A stretch of DNA of 16,736 nucleotides from Anaerolineales bacterium (lineage in GTDB: Bacteria; Chloroflexota; Anaerolineae; Promineifilales; Promineifilaceae): assembly GCA_020432595.1 (NCBI GenBank), contig JAGQGA010000043.1:1-16736 (forward strand), given 5' to 3'. Positions 7,216 to 14,643 of the stretch are shown here, piece after piece. Position numbers and translations under genes: made by a program. The stretch's first letter is position 1, and each line of letters starts with the position of its first letter. The notes beneath the pieces were generated by a model that was not told the DNA's origin, did not search any database, and was given only the letters and a program-made list of their open reading frames with translations.

Positions 7216-8466
7216 ATGGATTTGCCCCGTGTGCTGGTGCTTTCGCCCATCGTCTTTAACGCCGCCACCGGCAGCGGCGTGACGATGGGCAATTTGTTTC
7301 GCGGCTGGCCGCAGGAACGGCTGGCGCAGGTGCACTGCGACAGCAACAATACCCCCGACCTGACGGTGTGCCGCCACTACTTCCAACTGCCCAACGAGCC
7401 ATTTTGGCGGGGAACGGCCGTTAAAACCGCCGCCACCCTCCTCAGCGACAGCGCCAGCTATCTGCTGCGCCGCCGCGAAAGCCTGCTCGCCCACTGGCTC
7501 CACCCCGACCGGCTGCTGGCCTGGTGCCGCGACTTCGCCCCCGACCTCATCTACGCCCGTCCCCACGACCGCCCCAGCTTCTTCACCTGGCTCCCCGGCG
7601 TGCTGGGGCGCGAACTCGGCGTTCCCTACATCACGCGGGTGCTGGACGATTGGCCGAGGCGGTATGAAACCTCGCCTAACCCGGCCAAGCGGCTGTTTTG
7701 GCAGGCGGTGGGGCGGCGGCAATTGCAGCGGACGTTTGACGGGGCGGCGGCCAACATTGCCATTTCGGAGGAGATGGCGGCGGCGTTTGCGGAGCGTTAC
7801 AAACGGCCGTTTACCCACTTCCACAACACCATTGACACTAACGACTGGGCAGCCATTGACAAAAGCTACGCCGCCAGCAACCCCTTCCGCCTCGTCTACA
7901 TCGGCTCCGTCGAGCCGGACAAAGAGCTGCACAGCCTGCGCGACGTGCGCCAGGTGCTGCAGCAGTTGGCCGACGACGGGCGGCGGGTACAGCTTACCAT
8001 TTACGGCCCCGACAAATACCGCCAAACGGTGGCGCAGCATTTGGAGCAGCCGCCGCTGGTCGTCCACGGCGGGCTGTTTGCCGCCGCCGACAAGCCCGCC
8101 GTCCTCAGCCGCGCCGATGTGCTGCTGCTGCCGATCAATTTTGACACCACCAGCCAAAATTACGTGGGTTACTCCTTCCAAACCAAGGTGCCCGAATACA
8201 TGGCATCGGCCACGCCGACGCTGGTTTACGGCCCGCCCAGCAGCCCCAACGTCCGCTATGCCCAGCAGGGGCAGTGGGCGGCCGTCGTCGCCACCCGCGA
8301 CCTGGCGCAACTGCGCCAAACGCTGACCCACCTCATGGACGACGAACCGTACCGCGCCGCCCTGGGGCAGCGGGCGCGGCAACTGGCGTTTACCAATCAT
8401 GACGGAACGGCCGTTCGCGCCCGGTTTCGTCAGTTGTTAACAGAAACTGCCCAAAAAGGAGATTAG
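7216..8466 (+). CDS. GT-B fold glycosyltransferase (family 4-like)
   Basis: A 416-residue protein, predicted to transfer a sugar from a nucleotide donor to a cell-surface glycan; the substrate cannot be read from sequence. The N-terminal half begins 'RVLVLSPIVFNAATGSGVTMGNLFRGW', where a glycine-containing loop follows the first strand, as in GT-B enzymes. The C-terminal half has 'FRLVYIGSVEPDKELHSL' (start of the donor-binding domain, about 228-245), 'VQLTIYGPDKY', 'VVHGGLF' and the donor-site loop 'YSFQTKVPEYMASATPTLVYGP' (about 320-341), typical of GT4-like enzymes. No signal peptide or membrane segment is evident. A TTG at 7198 is in frame, but the ATG at 7216 fits the candidate promoter better. 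The last codons and the stop (8464-8466) lie in the left arm of the downstream repeat. A CMP-sugar synthetase gene follows. Three AACGGCCGTT copies occur inside. Confidence 0.85.
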   Translation: MDLPRVLVLSPIVFNAATGSGVTMGNLFRGWPQERLAQVHCDSNNTPDLTVCRHYFQLPNEPFWRGTAVKTAATLLSDSASYLLRRRESLLAHWLHPDRLLAWCRDFAPDLIYARPHDRPSFFTWLPGVLGRELGVPYITRVLDDWPRRYETSPNPAKRLFWQAVGRRQLQRTFDGAAANIAISEEMAAAFAERYKRPFTHFHNTIDTNDWAAIDKSYAASNPFRLVYIGSVEPDKELHSLRDVRQVLQQLADDGRRVQLTIYGPDKYRQTVAQHLEQPPLVVHGGLFAAADKPAVLSRADVLLLPINFDTTSQNYVGYSFQTKVPEYMASATPTLVYGPPSSPNVRYAQQGQWAAVVATRDLAQLRQTLTHLMDDEPYRAALGQRARQLAFTNHDGTAVRARFRQLLTETAQKGD

Positions 8467-8523
8467 AGATTAGAGATTGGAGATTGCCAACCCTCACCAA
8501 TCTCCAATCTCCAATCCCCAATC
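8459..8523. repeat. Inverted repeat of GAGATTGGAGATT units between glycosyltransferase and cytidylyltransferase
   Basis: Perfect 14-bp arms at 8473-8486 and 8498-8511 (GAGATTGGAGATTG and complement), extended by further GAGATTA units on the left and CCAATC units on the right. The left part supplies the glycosyltransferase stop codon. The right part ends four bases before the next ATG, leaving no room for an ordinary ribosome-binding site there. Confidence 0.8.
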
Positions 8524-8526
8524 ACG

Positions 8527-9201
8527 ATGAACCAACCCACCATCGCCGCCCTTGTCCCCATGCGCCACAGCAGCGAGCGCGTACCGGGGAAAAATTATCG
8601 GCCGTTTGCCGGTGCGCCGCTCTATCACCACGTGGTGCGGGCGCTGCGCGGCTGCCCGGCCATCAGCCACATTGTCATTGACACCGACAGCCCTGTCATT
8701 TGGGACGACTGCCAACGCCATTTTCCCGATGTGGTGCTGCTGGAACGGCCGTTACACCTCCGCGCCGGCACCACCCCCATGAACGACGTGCTGCTCCATG
8801 ACGTGGGGCAAGTAACCGCCGATTTTTACCTGCAAACCCACAGCACCAACCCCCTGCTCCGCAGCGACACCATCACCGAGGCGGTTGACCGCTTCCTCAG
8901 CCTCTACCCCGTCTACGACTCGCTTTTTTCCGTCACGCGGCTGCAAACGCGGCTGTGGGACAGCCTGGCGCGGCCGATTAACCACAACGCCGCCATTTTG
9001 CTGCGGACGCAGGATTTGCCCCCGGTCTACGAAGAAAACTCCTGCATTTTCATTTTTACCAAGCAAACGCTGGAGCAGCGGCACAACCGCATTGGCGAAC
9101 GGCCGTTGCTGTTTGAAATGCCCGCCCGCGAAGCCCAGGACATAGACGAAGAGCTGGATTTTCAAATGGCCGAGTTTCTCTTTCTGGCGCGGCAGGGTTA
9201 G
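8527..9201 (+). CDS. NeuA-like CMP-sugar cytidylyltransferase
   Basis: Predicted to activate a nonulosonic or related acidic sugar as a CMP-sugar, using CTP, for surface glycan synthesis in the cytoplasm. The 224-residue length fits single-domain acylneuraminate cytidylyltransferases. The N-terminal CTP-binding signature is clear: 'ALVPMRHSSERVPGKNYRPFAGAPL' (residues 8-32), including the R-x-S-x-R-x-P-x-K-N pattern. Further family features are 'IVIDTDSP' (second strand, Asp-rich), 'YLQTHSTNPLLRSDTI' (about 99-114, matching the usual 'LQPTSPLR' loop) and 'AQDIDEELDFQMAE' near the C-terminus, where Asp residues bind metal. The exact sugar (sialic, legionaminic, pseudaminic, Kdo-like) cannot be decided, and no sugar-synthase gene is nearby. 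No Shine-Dalgarno precedes the ATG. The preceding glycosyltransferase is a natural partner, though a hairpin separates them. Two palindromes (8744, 9098) both read as Glu-Arg-Pro-Leu. Confidence 0.88.
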   Translation: MNQPTIAALVPMRHSSERVPGKNYRPFAGAPLYHHVVRALRGCPAISHIVIDTDSPVIWDDCQRHFPDVVLLERPLHLRAGTTPMNDVLLHDVGQVTADFYLQTHSTNPLLRSDTITEAVDRFLSLYPVYDSLFSVTRLQTRLWDSLARPINHNAAILLRTQDLPPVYEENSCIFIFTKQTLEQRHNRIGERPLLFEMPAREAQDIDEELDFQMAEFLFLARQG

Positions 9202-9242
9202 GACTCGACTCGCCAGGCGATAAATCGCCCGTCTATAAAACA

Positions 9243-9293
9243 ACGCCCGATAAATCGGGCTAACACCCAGCCCAAGCCCGATTTATCGGGCGT
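9243..9293. repeat. Double palindrome repeat, CCCGATAAATCGGG family
   Basis: Perfect 19-bp arms 9243-9261 and 9275-9293 (ACGCCCGATAAATCGGGCT and complement). Each arm is itself nearly palindromic (CCCGAT-AA-ATCGGG), so it can fold as one long or two short hairpins. A related partial unit, GGCGATAAATCGCC, occurs upstream at about 9217-9230. The sequence lies about 40 bases downstream of the cytidylyltransferase stop. Confidence 0.8.
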
Positions 9294-9302
9294 CGTTTCG
9301 TA

Positions 9303-9324
9303 GCCCGGCGGTTCAGCGCCGGGC
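9303..9324. terminator. GC-rich hairpin GCCCGGCG-N6-CGCCGGGC
   Basis: A perfect 8-bp stem, 9303-9310 / 9317-9324, with a 6-base loop, followed only by GTTCTTGG, which is a weak T-tract. It could terminate the upstream transcript in combination with the 9243-9293 palindrome, or be part of one compound repeat element. Confidence 0.45.
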
Positions 9325-9384
9325 GTTCTTGGCAAACAAGTACACGATAGGCAAAAACGGCCGTTTATGCTATCTTCCCGCCCC

Positions 9385-10419
9385 ATGAAAACCTTCTACT
9401 ACCCCCAGCACATCCGCCACGACCCGGAACAACTGCACAGGCCCGACACCCCCACGCGCAACCAACTTTACAGCGAAATTGCCCGGCGCGGCACCCTTAT
9501 TCATGAGGCCATTGCCGCCGCTGGCTTTGGCCCCATCGAGCCACCAGCCGACTACAGCATGGCTCCCCTTACCGCCGTCCATGACGCTGGCCTCATTGAA
9601 TTTTTGTCACAGGCGTTTGACATCTTCCAAAAAGAGACGGGCGGCTGGCGAGCCATCCCCAACACCTTTTCCGTGCGCCGCACGCCCAGCCGTTTGCCCC
9701 GCTCCATCTGGGGGCTGATGGGGTACTACGCCTTTGATACCGCGTCGCCCATTTTTGCTGGAACGTGGGAGGCAACGTATTGGAGCGCACAAACGGCCGT
9801 TAATGCCGCCGCCGAAACCTTGCAAACAGGCACCACCAGCTACGCCCTCTGCCGTCCGCCCGGCCACCACGCCACCGCCGACCTCTACGGCGGCTACTGC
9901 TTCCTCAACAACGCCGCCATTGCCGCCCAATGGCTGGTGGATCAGGGGCAGCGGGTGGCAATTTTGGATGTGGATTACCACCACGGCAACGGCACGCAGG
10001 CGATTTTTTACGGCCGTTCCGATGTCCTCTTCTGCTCCCTCCACGCCGACCCGCTCGACGAATACCCCAACTACTGGGGCTTTGCCGATGAGTTTGGCGA
10101 AGGTGAGGGCGAAAACTACAACTTCAACTATCCCATGCCGCTTGGCACCGAAGAACCGGCCTACCTGGAATCGCTCAAAGCCGCGTTAGCCCAAGTGCGC
10201 CGCTTCGCCCCCGACGCGCTGGTCGTCTCGCTGGGGCTGGATGCCTTTGAGGGCGACCCGGTGGGCGGTTTCCGGCTGCAAACAGACAGCTTCAGGAAGA
10301 TTGGGCAAATGATTGGGGAGGTGGGGGTGAAAACGGCCGTTATTCAAGAAGGCGGCTACCAGCTCGACCACCTCGCCCAAAACACCCTCGCCTTCTTCCA
10401 CGGCCTCCTCGCACACTAA
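9385..10419 (+). CDS. Histone-deacetylase-superfamily hydrolase, acetylpolyamine amidohydrolase-like
   Basis: Zn2+-dependent amidohydrolase of the arginase/HDAC fold, 344 residues. Bacterial members deacetylate acetylpolyamines or other small acetylated amines; the precise substrate is not readable. Hallmarks are 'CRPPGHHATADLYGGYCFLNNAAIAA' with the catalytic His pair 161/162, 'ILDVDYHHGNGTQAIFY' with zinc ligands Asp197 and His199 (Asp195 for charge relay), 'VSLGLDAFEGDP' with zinc ligand Asp286, and 'IQEGGYQLDHLAQN' with transition-state Tyr325. The spelling and 'SLHADP…YPNYWGFADEFGEGEGENYNFNYPMPLGT' match the acetylpolyamine amidohydrolase branch. I prefer the ATG at 9385 ('MKTFYYPQHIRHDP') because the family usually starts this way; an in-frame ATG at 9367 would add six residues. 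Neither has a Shine-Dalgarno. An AACGGCCGTT palindrome lies just upstream (9356), and two more are inside. Confidence 0.92.
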   Translation: MKTFYYPQHIRHDPEQLHRPDTPTRNQLYSEIARRGTLIHEAIAAAGFGPIEPPADYSMAPLTAVHDAGLIEFLSQAFDIFQKETGGWRAIPNTFSVRRTPSRLPRSIWGLMGYYAFDTASPIFAGTWEATYWSAQTAVNAAAETLQTGTTSYALCRPPGHHATADLYGGYCFLNNAAIAAQWLVDQGQRVAILDVDYHHGNGTQAIFYGRSDVLFCSLHADPLDEYPNYWGFADEFGEGEGENYNFNYPMPLGTEEPAYLESLKAALAQVRRFAPDALVVSLGLDAFEGDPVGGFRLQTDSFRKIGQMIGEVGVKTAVIQEGGYQLDHLAQNTLAFFHGLLAH

Positions 10420-10460
10420 TACCTTAACGATGAAATTCTTGTACGCAAAACAAGAAACGA

Positions 10461-10570
10461 CACAGAGTTACACAGAGATAAGAGGAGTTTCACAGAGAAA
10501 GCAAGAAAAACAACTCATTTCTTCTCTGTGCCTCTCTGTGTTTTCTCCGTGCAACTCTGTGTAACGTTTT
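10461..10570. repeat. Inverted repeat of CACAGAG / CTCTGTG units
   Basis: The left half holds three CACAGAG units (10461, 10471, 10491) and the right half their complements. GTTACACAGAG 10467-10477 pairs with CTCTGTGTAAC 10555-10565, and CACAGAG 10491-10497 with CTCTGTG 10524-10530. The long stem ends in GTTTTT at 10566-10571, so it could serve as a terminator for the upstream hydrolase gene. It is of the same architecture as, but unrelated in sequence to, the other gap repeats. Confidence 0.75.
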
Positions 10571-10613
10571 TGGTTCTGGCTTGCCCAGGTCAGGAGTTTA
10601 TCGGAAAAAGTTC

Positions 10614-10630
10614 AACTTCTTGAAGAAGTT
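10614..10630. repeat. 17-bp palindrome AACTTCTT-G-AAGAAGTT
   Basis: Arms 10614-10621 and 10623-10630 are perfect complements around a single central base, embedded in a longer run of GAAAAAGTTC / GAAGTTCC / GCTTC steps. It could be an operator-like site or another dispersed repeat. It lies more than 350 bases upstream of the next gene, so a regulatory role is uncertain. Confidence 0.55.
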
Positions 10631-10721
10631 CCGCTTCTCCCTAATCCTACACCCCACTCCCCACTCCCTTCTGCCCACGCCCCCCTCCACAAGCACCCCC
10701 ATCGTAACTTTTCCGTAAGCA

Positions 10722-10836
10722 CGCCCTTAAGCGACAAATGTTATTTTGCCAGTTGATATGGAAAATCACGTAACTCGTTTAAGGGCGACGTCGCTGCAAA
10801 TCCCTTGCACAACATCTAATCGCCAGTCATATGGCG
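10722..10836 (+). promoter_or_regulatory. Hairpin-rich, possibly structured leader of the Calx-beta gene
   Basis: Several nested complementary segments occur in the 260 bases before the Calx-beta gene: CGCCCTTAAGCG 10722-10733 against CGTTTAAGGGCG 10776-10787 (one mismatch), the perfect palindrome GCGACGTCGC 10785-10794, TGCAA 10795-10799 / TTGCA 10805-10809, and CGCCA 10821-10825 / TGGCG 10832-10836. They overlap, allowing alternative folds. I compared them by eye with the c-di-GMP-I, TPP, THF and mini-ykkC consensus patterns and could not match any. The region between 10840 and 10978 is AT-rich and shows nothing else recognisable. Confidence 0.3.
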
Positions 10837-10978
10837 GAGTCCTGGTTTAGGCATACAGTCAAAACCTTGGCCGTCGTACCTATAGACACATAGGGGGTAA
10901 TAAATCAATATCGCAAAATCGTATCGGAACAACATAAATGATATTCACAGGAATTTTGTATCGGTTGATATTTCTTGT

Positions 10979-10985
10979 AAAGGAG
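10979..10985 (+). promoter_or_regulatory. Shine-Dalgarno AAAGGAG that questions the start of the Calx-beta gene
   Basis: AAAGGAG ends only one base before the ATG at 10987 but seven bases before an in-frame GTG at 10993. Normal spacing favours the GTG, which would remove two residues (Met-Thr) and give Met-Glu-Asn-Thr as the N-terminus. Confidence 0.6.
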
Positions 10986-10986
10986 C

Positions 10987-13900
10987 ATGACAGTGGAAAA
11001 TACAGTAGATTCTCGCAGGCGCATACGCAGCCTGCTGCTTGTATTTAGCGTCGCAGCCACCATTATGGTGTCGCTGTGGGGCATCGTACAAACTGCCTTC
11101 ATCTCCCCACTCACCACCGCAGGCTATAAAGACTTTTCCTATGATGACCCAGAGATAGTCATCCCCACGGAAAAGTTGCAGCGTGCAACGGCCGAAAAAC
11201 CGGAAAGCAAGCTGTGGTGGAACGATGGGTACTGGTGGGGCGTTTTGTATAACCGTGATACCGATTACTATCACATCTATCGCTTAAATTGGGGGGACAA
11301 TGAATGGGTAGACACAGGGGTTCAAGTGGATGATCGCCGCGCTGATCCGTTCGCTTTATCACCCAAACCAGCAGAAAACGTTCATGTAGATGTTCTTTGG
11401 GATGAGCCAACCCAAAAACTCTATGTTGCTTCCTATATTGCTAAGGATGCCGGGGGTTATACCAGCAACAGCCAAAATCGTGGTGTTCTATTCCGCTATA
11501 GCTATGACAAAGAAGCTCAAAGCTATACGTTGGACACCCTTGATGGTTTTACTCCCGATGGCATCCAAGTAAATAAGCACAAAAGCAGAACATTGGTTCT
11601 TGCTAAAGACTCTAAGGGACGTTTATGGACATCTTTCATCTCGCGTAGACAGTCTGCGGCAGGTGAGAATCCACCCTATGAATTATTAATAACCTATAAC
11701 AATGGCAACGAAACAGTCTGGGAACGTGACGGATATACACCACCGTTCACGCAAACAGAGGTAACAATTACAGACATCTCCACCATCTTTGCCTTCAACA
11801 ATCACGGTGTCCCATCAATTGGCGTTTTGTGGACCAACGAAGTCTCCAGCACCTTGCACATGGCAATCCACCCTGATAGTGCCAGCCCGACCTCTGGCTG
11901 GACGTATGAAAGCGTTCCCGATCCCTATGGGATTGATAACCACATTGCGGTTCGCACCAACGCTGCCGGGCAAATCTTCATTGCCGTGAAAATGAAGCCA
12001 AGCAACGCCAACGACCCGCAGATTGCGGTCATTGCCCGCGACAAGGACATTAGCAGCACCTGGACAATTGCTGGTTATAGCACGCTAACCAATGACGATA
12101 CCCGCCCAACGCTGCTGATTGACGAAGGCGACCCGTTGACCGGCGCAGACGATCAACTGTACGTCTTTGCCACCGGGCGTGAAGGTGGTAGCGATGTTTG
12201 CTACAAAACTAGCAGCATTGACCAAACCAAACCGCTTGCGGCAGTGCTTAGCTTCAAGAGCGGCGACTGCGGCACGCCGATCATGATGGACAACATTTTG
12301 GATCGGATTGACGACGCCTCAACCACGAAGCAAAATGTCAACAAAAACATGGGTGTGGCCGTCATTGGGTCAGATGATGTCAATGGGATGTTCTATGTCC
12401 ATAACACCATTGGCGACCCCATTCCGGTTGTTTTCCCGTTTGGCCCGGCTCGGAACGCGGTTGATGTGCTGCCCACAGCACCCATCTCGGCCACCTTCAA
12501 CAAGCCAATGAAGGATACAACCATTGATGGCAGCAGCTTCTACGTGGAAGATGGAAACGGACAGAAGATTGCTGGTACCGTCATCTATGACAGTGGCACC
12601 CGCACGGCCTACTTCTACCCGACGCTGCCGCTCCATGCCAACGCCACCTATACTGCTAAACTTACCCAAAACGTGCGTGATAGTGGCAACGTGCCATTGA
12701 ATGAAGGCCTTGAGGCAGCAAGCGTGCGCGAACAGTGGAGCTTTACAGCCATGTCGCCCACGGTGCAGTTTGAGAGCGTGAGCTACAGCGTGCTGGAGAA
12801 TGAAGCGCAAGCAACCATTACCCTGACGCTGAGTGCAGATTCGGATGTTCCCGTTTCAGTGGATTATGCAACGGCCGATATCACGGCCGGCTCTGGCGTA
12901 GATTACACCAGCATTCCATCAACCACGCTTACCTTTGCCGCGCATGAAATTACCAAGACCTTTACCGTAGACATCCTAGATGATCTGTTAGCGGAAGGAA
13001 ATGAAGACATCAAGCTGGCTTTAAGCAATCCGATTAGTGCCTCGCTTGGTTTGGATCACATTGCCACGTTGACCATCTTTGACAACGAAGCGCCACCAAC
13101 CGTGCAGTTTGATGCGGCTAACTTCAACGCCGCTGAGGGCAGCGGACAGGCACAGGTGCGCGTGTCGCTCTTCCCAACAACAACGGTGAGCGTGAACGTG
13201 GATATTGCTACAGTTGACGGTATGGGTGATGCAACGGCCGTTTTGGACTACACTCCCATTCCTTCCCAAACCATCACCTTCGCCCCTGGCGAATCAGAGA
13301 AAGTGATAAATCTGCCGCTGGTAGCTGATACCCTCGACGAAGTAAACGAAAAAGTTTACTTAAGCCTGGGCAACGTCAGTGACCCAACCAACACAGTCAC
13401 CCCAACGCTAGGCGTACTCTCACAGGCCACCGTCACCATCACCGATGATGACAACCCACCTGTGGTGCAGTTCAGCGCTCCCAGCTATGACGTGCTGGAA
13501 AGTGACGGTGTAGCTGCTGTGGACGTAACGTTAAGCGCACCCTCCGGCATGACCGTAACCGTCAACTACGCCACGGCTGAAAGCGCCGCCCGTGACCCGT
13601 TTGATTACAAACACATCACCGGCACGCTGACCTTCTTGCCTGGTGAAACCACGCAGACCTTTAACGTGGTGCTGGTTGAGGACACCGTGGATGAAAACGA
13701 TGAAGACTTTGAAGTTCAACTGAAAAGCCCCATCAACGCCACCATGGGCACCCACAACTTTGCCACCGTGGTGATTGAGGACAACGACAACCCGCCAACG
13801 GTTGGCTTTGAACTCGGCACCTACACGGTGGATGAAGATGCCGGAACGGCCGAAATTATCGTAGCTCTGAGCGCGGAATCGGGCAAGACGCTGAACGTGG

Positions 13901-14517
13901 ATTATGCCACTAGCGACGACACCGCCATTGACGGCGACGACTATGAGGCCAGCAGCGGCACGATCACCTTCAACGCCGGTGTGGTAACACAAACGCTGAG
14001 CATCAACATCCTGGACGACAATCTGGGTGAACTGGTGGAAAGCTTTGACGTCACGTTGAGCAACCCCGGCCCTAGCGCCGATGATTTGACGCTGGGTGCC
14101 CAGGCAGCAACCGTGGTGCGTATTGATGACAACGACGGCGTGCAGGTAAGCTTTGCCACGACCGAAATGTCGGTGGCGGAAGATGCGCTCTTTGCAACGG
14201 TTGAAGTACACCTGAGTTCACCCGCCGTAACCCCGGTGACCATTGATTACTTGATGGAAAGCGGAACGGCCGTTGCTGGCGCAGACTTCACCGCCTCAAC
14301 AGGCACCCTGACCTTTGCCGCCGGGCAAACCATCCAAACCATTCAGGTGCCGATCATCAACGATGGTCGTGATGAAGAAACGGAAACGTTTATCATCAAG
14401 TTGGGCAACCCCAACAACGCCTTCCTCGGTGCGGATGACACGTTAACTGTCTCAATTATTGACGATGATGATGGCAAGGTCATGTTGTTCCTCCCCGTCA
14501 TCTCCAAGAAACCATAA
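10987..14517 (+). CDS. Large secreted surface protein with Big-like and five Calx-beta domains
   Basis: 1176 residues (1174 if the GTG at 10993 is used). The N-terminus 'SRRRIRSLLLVFSVAATIMVSLWGIVQTAF' is a signal peptide or anchor. Residues about 60-480 repeat motifs such as 'VLWDEPTQKLYVAS', 'IGVLWTNEVSSTLHMAI' and 'DQLYVFATGREGG', suggesting a beta-propeller. Residues about 484-585 resemble a bacterial Ig-like (Big_5/SbsA) domain ('PTAPISATFNKPMKDTTI', 'YFYPTLPLHANATYTAKLT'). Five Calx-beta domains begin near 590, 704, 824, 936 and 1053, each opening 'P-x-V-x-F' and closing with an Asp-rich calcium-type motif (FDNE, DDDN, EDND, DDND, DDDD). The protein ends 'VMLFLPVISKKP'. It is probably a Ca2+-stabilised extracellular adhesin or matrix protein; this role is inferred. 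The first ~800 bases look more AT-rich than the neighbours. It is followed by a terminator. Confidence 0.85.
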   Translation: MTVENTVDSRRRIRSLLLVFSVAATIMVSLWGIVQTAFISPLTTAGYKDFSYDDPEIVIPTEKLQRATAEKPESKLWWNDGYWWGVLYNRDTDYYHIYRLNWGDNEWVDTGVQVDDRRADPFALSPKPAENVHVDVLWDEPTQKLYVASYIAKDAGGYTSNSQNRGVLFRYSYDKEAQSYTLDTLDGFTPDGIQVNKHKSRTLVLAKDSKGRLWTSFISRRQSAAGENPPYELLITYNNGNETVWERDGYTPPFTQTEVTITDISTIFAFNNHGVPSIGVLWTNEVSSTLHMAIHPDSASPTSGWTYESVPDPYGIDNHIAVRTNAAGQIFIAVKMKPSNANDPQIAVIARDKDISSTWTIAGYSTLTNDDTRPTLLIDEGDPLTGADDQLYVFATGREGGSDVCYKTSSIDQTKPLAAVLSFKSGDCGTPIMMDNILDRIDDASTTKQNVNKNMGVAVIGSDDVNGMFYVHNTIGDPIPVVFPFGPARNAVDVLPTAPISATFNKPMKDTTIDGSSFYVEDGNGQKIAGTVIYDSGTRTAYFYPTLPLHANATYTAKLTQNVRDSGNVPLNEGLEAASVREQWSFTAMSPTVQFESVSYSVLENEAQATITLTLSADSDVPVSVDYATADITAGSGVDYTSIPSTTLTFAAHEITKTFTVDILDDLLAEGNEDIKLALSNPISASLGLDHIATLTIFDNEAPPTVQFDAANFNAAEGSGQAQVRVSLFPTTTVSVNVDIATVDGMGDATAVLDYTPIPSQTITFAPGESEKVINLPLVADTLDEVNEKVYLSLGNVSDPTNTVTPTLGVLSQATVTITDDDNPPVVQFSAPSYDVLESDGVAAVDVTLSAPSGMTVTVNYATAESAARDPFDYKHITGTLTFLPGETTQTFNVVLVEDTVDENDEDFEVQLKSPINATMGTHNFATVVIEDNDNPPTVGFELGTYTVDEDAGTAEIIVALSAESGKTLNVDYATSDDTAIDGDDYEASSGTITFNAGVVTQTLSINILDDNLGELVESFDVTLSNPGPSADDLTLGAQAATVVRIDDNDGVQVSFATTEMSVAEDALFATVEVHLSSPAVTPVTIDYLMESGTAVAGADFTASTGTLTFAAGQTIQTIQVPIINDGRDEETETFIIKLGNPNNAFLGADDTLTVSIIDDDDGKVMLFLPVISKKP

Positions 14518-14531
14518 CATCGCAGCCAACA

Positions 14532-14561
14532 ATCTGTGGCAGACATGGGTCTGCCACAGAT
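14532..14561. repeat. Perfect 13-bp hairpin after the Calx-beta gene
   Basis: ATCTGTGGCAGAC (14532-14544) and its exact complement (14549-14561) flank a 4-base loop, ATGG. There is no T-run after it, so it is more likely an mRNA 3'-end stabiliser or repeat element than the terminator, which follows at 14587. Confidence 0.75.
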
Positions 14562-14586
14562 CACGACAACAACCGATACAGTAACA

Positions 14587-14618
14587 GGACGGCCAGCAGG
14601 CCGTCCTTCTTTTTTTTC
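14587..14618 (+). terminator. Intrinsic terminator of the Calx-beta gene
   Basis: Perfect GGACGGCC (14587-14594), loop AGCA, GGCCGTCC (14599-14606), followed directly by TTCTTTTTTTTC. A GC-rich stem plus U-tract is the textbook Rho-independent structure. It is the clearest terminator in the window. Confidence 0.93.
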
Positions 14619-14631
14619 TGGCACCTTTCGG

Positions 14632-14637
14632 TAAAAT
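14632..14637 (+). promoter_or_regulatory. Candidate -10 box of a leaderless M23 lipoprotein transcript
   Basis: TAAAAT ends six bases before the ATG at 14644, the same spacing seen for CATAAT before the glycosyltransferase. No Shine-Dalgarno is present. The -35 position falls in the terminator T-tract and shows no TTGACA-like match, so recognition would depend mainly on the -10. Confidence 0.4.
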
Positions 14638-14643
14638 TAGCCT

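Noticed and set aside
7132..8400. Long open frame on the minus strand opposite the glycosyltransferase
   Set aside because: Its translation is rich in Gly/Val/Gln/Pro with no recognisable motif, while the plus strand encodes a clear GT-B protein. Long antisense frames are common in GC-rich codons.
10614..10630. LexA- or heat-shock-type operator
   Set aside because: The palindrome lacks the GAAC-N4-GTTC or TTAGCACTC-type pattern and is more than 350 bp from the next gene.
10785..10880. Known riboswitch class (c-di-GMP-I, TPP, THF, mini-ykkC)
   Set aside because: The conserved cores of these classes could not be found by eye. Only generic hairpins are visible.
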